Below are positions 57,887-64,000 of a stretch of 64,000 bases of DNA, piece by piece (the first letter of the stretch is position 1; the number at the start of each line of letters is the position of its first letter). Origin of the DNA: Prosopocoilus inquinatus (taxonomy: Eukaryota; Arthropoda; Insecta; Coleoptera; Lucanidae); assembly GCA_036172665.1 (NCBI GenBank), contig CM069876.1, forward strand, positions 42,067,001 through 42,131,000. Reading direction: 5' to 3'. The notes under the pieces are model-generated. The model was given only the letters and a program-made list of their open reading frames with translations, searched no databases and had not been told where the DNA came from. The translations under genes were made by a program, and so were the position numbers.

Positions 57887-60088
57887 ATGATTTCACTCGT
57901 TTTATCTTTCGTGCTGATTTTATTGTTTTTGAAATTCCTGAAAAAACGACGGGAAAAATATGAAGTCTTCAGTCACTTTCCCGGACCGCCGACTTCGCCA
58001 GTTTTCGGAAACATTTTGCAATTTGGCACAACGAAAGGCAGTAAGTTAAGTCTCATTTTTACGATGATAGTTAGCTATCATCGCATAAAAACTATCATCT
58101 CGAAAGTGGGGCTTGAGAGTAATCAAATCAAAAATGAACATGTAACAATTTTTTTTTTTATTTGGAAATTTTGGATTCACTTTTTGATTTGGAAATTTTG
58201 GAATCATTTTTTGATTTGGAAATTTAGAAATCCTGGAAAACTTGCTGCGAATTGACAAACAATATGGACCCATATATAAACTGTGGTTTGGACCAGCCTG
58301 TGTAAATTTGGTGGTGAGTGGACCGGAATATATCGAGAAGATTTTAGTGACGAAGGCAATCACCGATAAAGGTTTGTTCTACAAGTTTGCTGCCGACTGG
58401 TTGGGGGATTCTTTCGTAATTGCATCAGGTAACTCGACTTTAAGATTTCCTCCTCAAATTAAAATTCATTTTGCATTAGTTTACAAATCAAATTAAATCA
58501 TCAACTCATCTTCATTACAAAGTTATAATACAAGGCAGATAAAACTATTCGACAAAACAAAACAACCATAACTTCTAGTATAAATCAGGGATTAATTAAT
58601 TTAAGTGTAATTTCTAATTCTGTTTTACAGGTGAAAAATGGTATTCCACAAGGAAGAACGTAGCACCATTCTTCAACATCATAAACATCGAAAAATTTGT
58701 GCCAGCCTTCAACGCCAACGCGAATAAATTGCTCGGAATTTTGAAGATGTTGGACTCCAACAAACCCGTGCATATTAACGACCAACTTGCGTCATACGCC
58801 CTGGACAATGTTTGCCGTGAGTGGCGACCGCCATTTTCTAGAAATCACCGATAACTTTCCAGCTTCCAGAAACGATGATAGATTCGACGTGCGACGAACA
58901 ATCCAAGCTAAAAATCTGGAAGAACGCCGGCATCCAGATGGACGTCCTCTTCAGAAGGACGTTTTCGACATTCAAACGTTTCGATGCGATGTTCAGGTGC
59001 ACCAAGGACTACCACACGCAGAAAAAATCCGGTCTTGAAGCGACTTCCGTCGTGAGTAGCTTCGTGCTCGCCAGAAAAAAAAAACTCCAAAATAATTTGG
59101 CCGCCGAAAAAGCGACCCTCCTGGACGTTCTTTTGGAAAGATGCGAGTCTAAAGCAGAATACACGATGAAGAATATTTACAATGACCTAGACGCGCTTGT
59201 ACTTGCAGTAAGTCGCACCCTCTTAAGGTAAGCAATATTTTTCGACGTGGCATTTCAGGGCATTGAAACCATCTCGATCACCCTGAGTTTTTGCTTGTAC
59301 CAACTCTCAAAACACCAGGACGTACAAATCAAGTTGAAAAAAGAAATGGAATCAATCATTGGGGATAGTGATGGCGGCGCCGATGTTACAATCGAAGACA
59401 TTCACAAAATGGAATATCTTGATTGTGTCCTGAAGGAAACTCTGAGGTTGTTTACGCCACTTCCAATAATCGAAAGGACCATCGCTGAAGATGTAACTAT
59501 AGGTAAATAAAGACCTTTTAGTTTTCCTCTTTTGGAAATTGTGTTTCCCAATGTGTGAAATGACTTTGCTGCTTGGCATGTGACTTGACACGAAACTGGA
59601 AAATGATTTCATAAAATGGCAAAATGGGAAACCAAAAGTGCGTCAATAATTAATAGTTGAATTGAATAATTAGATGGGAAATGCATACCGAAGGGCACGT
59701 CCATCCTGATTTCCCTGATAGGCACTCATCGAAACGAAAAGTTTTTTCCCGACCCGGAAAAATTCGACCCTGATCGCTTCCTGCCCGGAAATTATGATCA
59801 GATAAAAACTTTAGCTTTCGTTCCGTTTGCCGCCGGGCCTCGAAAATGCCTAGGTAGGTTATGGGGTTGTGGGGGAAAGGGAGATAAAGCAAGTTCCTCA
59901 ACGTCCACCGTTTTTCAGGATGGAAATACGCCATGGTCGAGGCCAAGGTCATGCTCAGCAAGATCATCAGGAATTTCCAAATATTTCCCGTTGAAGGCCA
60001 CGAGGCGATACTGGGGTTGGAAATGTGCCTCACAAGCGTCAATGGTTTACCGATTATCCTTAAACCAAAGAACTTGAATGTGAAATAA
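57887..60088 (+). CDS. P20: clan-4 cytochrome P450 (group B)
   Basis: Exons 57887-58040, 58228-58428, 58631-58816, 58870-59207, 59259-59502, 59674-59853, 59919-60088; 490 aa. Hinge F-P-G-P; exon 2 with Y-K-L-W-F-G-P and V-V-S-G-P-E-Y-I-E-K-I-L; C-helix G-E-K-W-Y-S-T-R (Trp122); I-helix A-G-I-E-T; K-helix KETLRLF; FDPDRFLP; heme loop FAAGPRKCLG with Cys 433. Intron 4 has an ordinary GTAAGT donor, unlike P6. The splice acceptor of intron 1 is formed by the last unit of a short tandem repeat. Exon 7 starts G-W-K-Y. Confidence 0.92.
58160..58227. repeat. 27-bp minisatellite ending in the P20 intron-1 acceptor
   Basis: Units 58160-58186 and 58187-58213 (ATTTGGAAATTTTGGAWTCA..) are nearly identical. 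A third, partial unit (58214-58227) ends ATTTGGAAATTTAG, providing the AG used as acceptor. Confidence 0.85.
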
Positions 60089-60339
60089 ATATGTAAATAA
60101 ATTATTATTGTTGATAAAAATTGAGTTCCTCTGTAGCAAAAACTAATTTATAAAAAATGTATCCACAATGAACCACTTGGTTACAATGTAATTCCGAATT
60201 ACAAATTCAGGAAATTGGAAAAATTGCAAACAATGGTAAGTAATTTGAAGAATACAATGCAGTCGCCAGGTAAATCTATTCAAATTTTTGCCTAAGTTGT
60301 AATAAACAACCCGAACGTTAACCTGTTTATAATTCATTG
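60089..60339. other. P20-P21 spacer
   Basis: AT-rich with AATAAA near 60085-60105. No gene. Confidence 0.5.
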
Positions 60340-62596
60340 ATGTTCCTTTTGTCCATCATGCACGTCGTCGTTACAATCGTGTTCTGTGCTCTGGCAACTC
60401 TGATTTATTTAAAACTCGTGCGAACGTACAGGCGAAAGTATGAAGACATCAATCGGTTTCCAGGCCCTCCACCCTTGCCCATTTTGGGTAACCTCTTAGA
60501 TCTCGGAGTTACCGAATCCAGTGAGTACTCGCACTTATCAAATGCGAATTTTATGCAAACCGAGCAAATCTTTTCAGAAATTATTAGCAATCTATTGCGC
60601 CTTTCTAAGAAATACGGACCTGTGTTTAGGGTTTGGCTGGGGCCTACGTTCGTCAGCCTGGTCGTGACCGGACCTGAATACATCGAGAAGATCCTGGTGA
60701 CCAATTCGGTGACCAACAAGGGGACGTTTTACAAATTCGCCGCAGAATGGCTTGGAGAATCTATGCCAGTAGCATCCGGTAGTTTCTCTTTCTGGTTCAA
60801 CTTTTATAGATGCGGCCACCTTCAATTAGAGTCTTTTATAATAAGAGTATAGACATGATGTGATAATTTGAAAGATTCGTGGCAGAAGAAACAGGTGACC
60901 AGTCAAGAAAATCGAATCCTTTTATGCACAGGCTGAGTTAAATCAATCTGGTCAAATTGCAGGAAATCGTCAAGTCAATAAACGATCAGACCAAACCGCC
61001 TGACCAATTAGTGACTGGGAAAAGTTATCTCGTGGCTTTAGTCTGACGAGTTTGACTGTTCACTTACCGCAGCCTTAATTGATTTGGCTGGTCTACTGTT
61101 TTTTCCGTCATGCATCTTCCAAACTGTCTCATCATGTAGTCTATAAATCACTTTTATCCCAAGTTCAGAAGCACCACCCTCCACACTTTCCAAAGTCGTG
61201 CGACTCAAATTTGAAACTTAGATTAGAAAGATTAGGACTCTACTCAAGGACTCATCCTTTAATTGATATTCAAAACTTTTCGATTCAATTGTAGGTCAAA
61301 AATGGGTGAGAGCAAGAAAATGCCTAGCACCTTTCTTCAATACAATCAACGTAGAAAAACTTGTCCCGACCTTCAACGCTAACGCAAACAAACTAATTGA
61401 TAACTTGAAGACGCTTGACCTAAAAAGACCCGTCCAAATCGAAGATTGCATAATGTCTTGCGCTTTGGACAATATCTGTCGTAAGTAGCCCAAGCGCGTA
61501 ACTACACCCCAAACGACGGCAAACTTTCGCCAACTTTCAGAAACTGTATTATGCAGAAAATGCGACGAGCAATCCAAGACGCAGTTCTGGAAGAATTTCA
61601 GAGAACAGTGCGACATTCTAGTCAAGAGGACGTTTTCGATCTTCATCAGATTCAACCTGATTTTCAGATTCACCAAGGACTACCAGGCGCAGAAGCAGTG
61701 CGCCGAAAGCGGAATTAAAATCGTCGAGGCTGTTGTGGCGACGAGGAAAGAAGAAAGGAAGAACGAGGATCAGCCCAGGACACTGTTGGATTTTTTATTG
61801 GATCGTAGCCAATACACCACGAAAGAAATTCACGACGAAATTAGCGCTATTCTTTCAGCTGTAAGTAACTACCTGGTATCCACGGCTAACCAAAATCGTG
61901 CACTTTAGGGTTCAGAAACGGTTACGATGACGTTGGCCTTTTGTATATACGAACTTTCGAAACACCCTGAAATTCAAAGGAAGGTACGAGAGGAAGTTGA
62001 GGCAATTCTCGGAGGTGAGGATTTGGACGTCGATGTTAGCATCGAAAGCGTGCACAAAATGGACTATCTCCAATGTGTCTTGAAGGAAAGCCTCCGCATG
62101 TACACAGCAGCGCCGATAATTGAGAGAACCATGACGGAAGATATCGCCCTGGAAGGTAAAGGACTTCGATTTTGAAAATATCAGTAGATACCTACGAAAT
62201 GCTTTATCCAGATGGTATGCGGATACCACGAGGGACCTCCGTCTTCATTTTCCTCTTGGGAACTCATCGAAGTGAAGACGTGTACACAGAACCAGACAAG
62301 TTCAACCCTGATAGATTCCTTTCCGGAAACCATAACGGCTTCGTACCCTTTAGCCTAGGTGCTCGAAATTGTATAGGTGCGAAGCCGACTTCCAAAAAAA
62401 AATGGGGGGTCATCAAATTTCTTTTGTAGGTCAAAAATACGCCATGATAGAGTCAAAAATTATAATGAGCAAAATCATCAGGAATTTCGAAATAATTGCG
62501 ATGGGGGAACACCAGCCAATAATGGATTTTAAAGTGGTCCTAAGAAGTAAGAATGGATTACCAATAATTTTGAGACCCAGAATGAAAATCAAATAA
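60340..62596 (+). CDS. P21: clan-4 cytochrome P450 (group B)
   Basis: Exons 60340-60520, 60578-60778, 61295-61480, 61541-61860, 61909-62155, 62212-62376, 62430-62596; 488 aa from the first ATG, or 482 aa if the in-frame ATG at 60358 is used, which gives an exon 1 closer to the cluster norm. F-P-G-P hinge; exon 2 F-R-V-W-L-G-P and V-V-T-G-P-E-Y-I-E-K-I-L; C-helix G-Q-K-W-V-R-A-R (Trp131); I-helix A-G-S-E-T (296-300); K-helix KESLRMY; FNPDRFLS; heme loop FSLGARNCIG with Cys 432 (Pro before Arg is Ala). Intron 2 is the longest in the window (516 bp). Confidence 0.91.
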
Positions 62597-64000
62597 TCTA
62601 AAAAAGAAGGATTCTTTAATTGACAAATTAAAACCTACTAAATCGACACTGTTTGGGGGTTATGTTTATGCACCTATTTAGTTATATCTATGATTTAGTT
62701 TAGAATTTGCCCAAGCGCGAACTGGATATTCTGGGAAATGTTACACGTTAAATACTATAATTGCCAAGGATAAACCTGTTACGCTCTCGTTTATCAATGC
62801 GTGTTTCTCTGTTTACATTCTGTTAATCCCCCTACATACGATAACGCGCCAATTAGTAATCCCTGCGCTCGAGGCACTTATCAGCCAACCGCTAATCTCT
62901 GCCTTCCCACTCGAAACAAATTTAGACTCACGCAACGCTCCTAGTAAACAAACAAGAACAACATCAAATACAACAAACTCCGGTTTCGGAGGGTAATATT
63001 ATCAATCGGGGGCAATTTGAACCGGAGCGGTTCACGGCGAGTGTCTCCATCTAGCTTCGAAAACGAGAGTGAGCAAGAAATATTTCAGCCTCGAACCTAC
63101 TCTGTTTTTTTTTTATACAAGTTCCCATTTTGGTCAGTCACTATAAAAGGTTTAGATTTGTGATTACTAATTACTGATTGCAATCGATAATTAAATGACG
63201 ATAACGTTTCAGACGTACTGCAAAAAGTTTATTTACGTTAAGTGCAAAGTGGACGTACCCGTCGGTGTTGACTTTGCTCTCCAGATGGCCGATGTTACAC
63301 AAAATTACATGAATCTGTAATTTAACTAATTAATCGATTAATTAATTAAGAAAGCGCATCCTCAGATTTGAACGAGACATCATGACGATGCTGCGAAATT
63401 TAGTTTAATCAAAAAATGCTTGGCTGAGATAAAAAGGGAAGTTTTTTTTTTGGTGGGTTAGCGGTTGAGGGGAAGGACAGAAGGAATCATTTAAATCAGG
63501 GATTCCCAACAGTTTTTAGCGTCGCCCCCTTAGAAGAAAAGATGTTTTTACCGACCCCCTCGTTGTTCCACTTGAAACTCGATCAGCTTTATGTTTCCAG
63601 AAGGTCAAGATCTTCAACTACCATTAATTTGACTTTTAATGAACGAATAACATTTTTAGAATAATAATAAAAATTAACAATTATTGATAAAAAGAACATA
63701 CCCAGGTCCAGTTTCATAATCGAACTAAAGGAGACTTTAAAATGAAAGTCACATTCCTATGTGCAGATTGTTTTGACATTTGATGTGGCTTTAATTTCAA
63801 CGTCTCCTTTAGCTCGATTTTGAAACCGGCCCTTAGTTGTAACACTAATTGAATGGAATATCGATAATACTGTTTCTTTTTTATATTCAAGGAAAACACA
63901 TTTCTTTTTCTAATTATATCGAAAATACAACATCTAAGCACGCTTCAGAGCGCCGTCTGTTGACCAACGTGAAAACTAACCTCAACTTTCTGTGAAAACT
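62597..64000. other. Right-hand flank with repeat remnants
   Basis: No P450 exon follows P21. The GC-richer stretch 62780-63060 has no open frame I recognise. At about 63496 the sequence CAGGGATTCCCAACAG followed by GCGTCGCCCCCTT resembles a hAT-type terminus (weak). A MITE lies at 63705-63833, and the end (63945-63970, GCGCCGTCTGTTGACCAAC) resembles the ACGCCATCTGTTGAACAAC repeat near 47750. Confidence 0.45.
63705..63833. mobile_element. MITE with ~30-bp terminal inverted repeats
   Basis: 63705-63735 (GGTCCAGTTTCATAATCGAA..) and 63802-63833 (its near complement, ending GAAACCGGCCC). The GGCCCRGTTT terminus is shared with the elements at 34154 and 38561, suggesting one broad family. Confidence 0.7.

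Overview
This is AT-rich, intron-containing insect nuclear DNA. It is most likely from a beetle, an inference from the size and style of the P450 expansion; no single residue proves it. The window is almost entirely one head-to-tail cluster of clan-4 (CYP4-like) cytochrome P450 genes, all on the + strand. I resolve 20 complete seven-exon genes (P2-P21), the 3' end of another (P1), and five broken copies (psi1-psi5). Every complete model closes in frame with a conserved layout: exon 1 holds the membrane anchor and the IPGP hinge; exon 2 the YGxVxRLxxG beta-sheet region; exon 3 opens with the C-helix (usually G-E-x-W-x-x-x-R); exon 4 ends just before the I-helix oxygen motif; exon 5 runs from that motif through the K-helix ExxR; exon 6 carries PxRF/H and the heme loop and stops at C-I-G; exon 7 begins G-[QHKLYW]-K-[FY] and ends in the SANGxPxxLK segment. 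Intron phases are 1,1,1,0,1,1. Complete proteins are 477-494 aa, normal for microsomal P450s. They would sit in the ER membrane and take electrons from NADPH-P450 reductase. Substrates cannot be read from sequence; clan-4 enzymes typically hydroxylate fatty acids, hydrocarbons, hormones or xenobiotics.

Layout: P1 (1-264, partial); a large fold-back repeat (about 1.1-2.7 kb); group A, P2-P5 (2.9-13.7 kb), where P2 and P4 are recent duplicates; group B, P6 (14.8-16.9 kb), with relatives P20 and P21 at the far right (57.9-62.6 kb); group C, P7-P12 plus P13 (17.4-34.9 kb), a young tandem array with relics of group-B genes in its spacers; group D, P14-P19 (35.2-54.2 kb), whose first spacers contain dead group-C copies. 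The rest is spacer with MITE-like inverted repeats, degenerate tandem repeats and AT-rich DNA. I found no RNA genes, no CRISPR and no non-P450 protein gene I can support.

The main story is birth and death by block duplication. A [dead group-C gene + live group-D gene] unit was copied repeatedly, with the pseudogene lesions copied along. A [group-B + group-C] unit seems to have behaved the same way further left. Several apparently intact genes carry substitutions at near-invariant P450 positions (C-helix Trp, I-helix acid or Thr, heme-loop Gly or Arg). They may be changed in catalysis or may be early pseudogenes. Two introns use GC donors. All copies lack the Glu before the I-helix Gly that in many CYP4 enzymes bonds covalently to heme.
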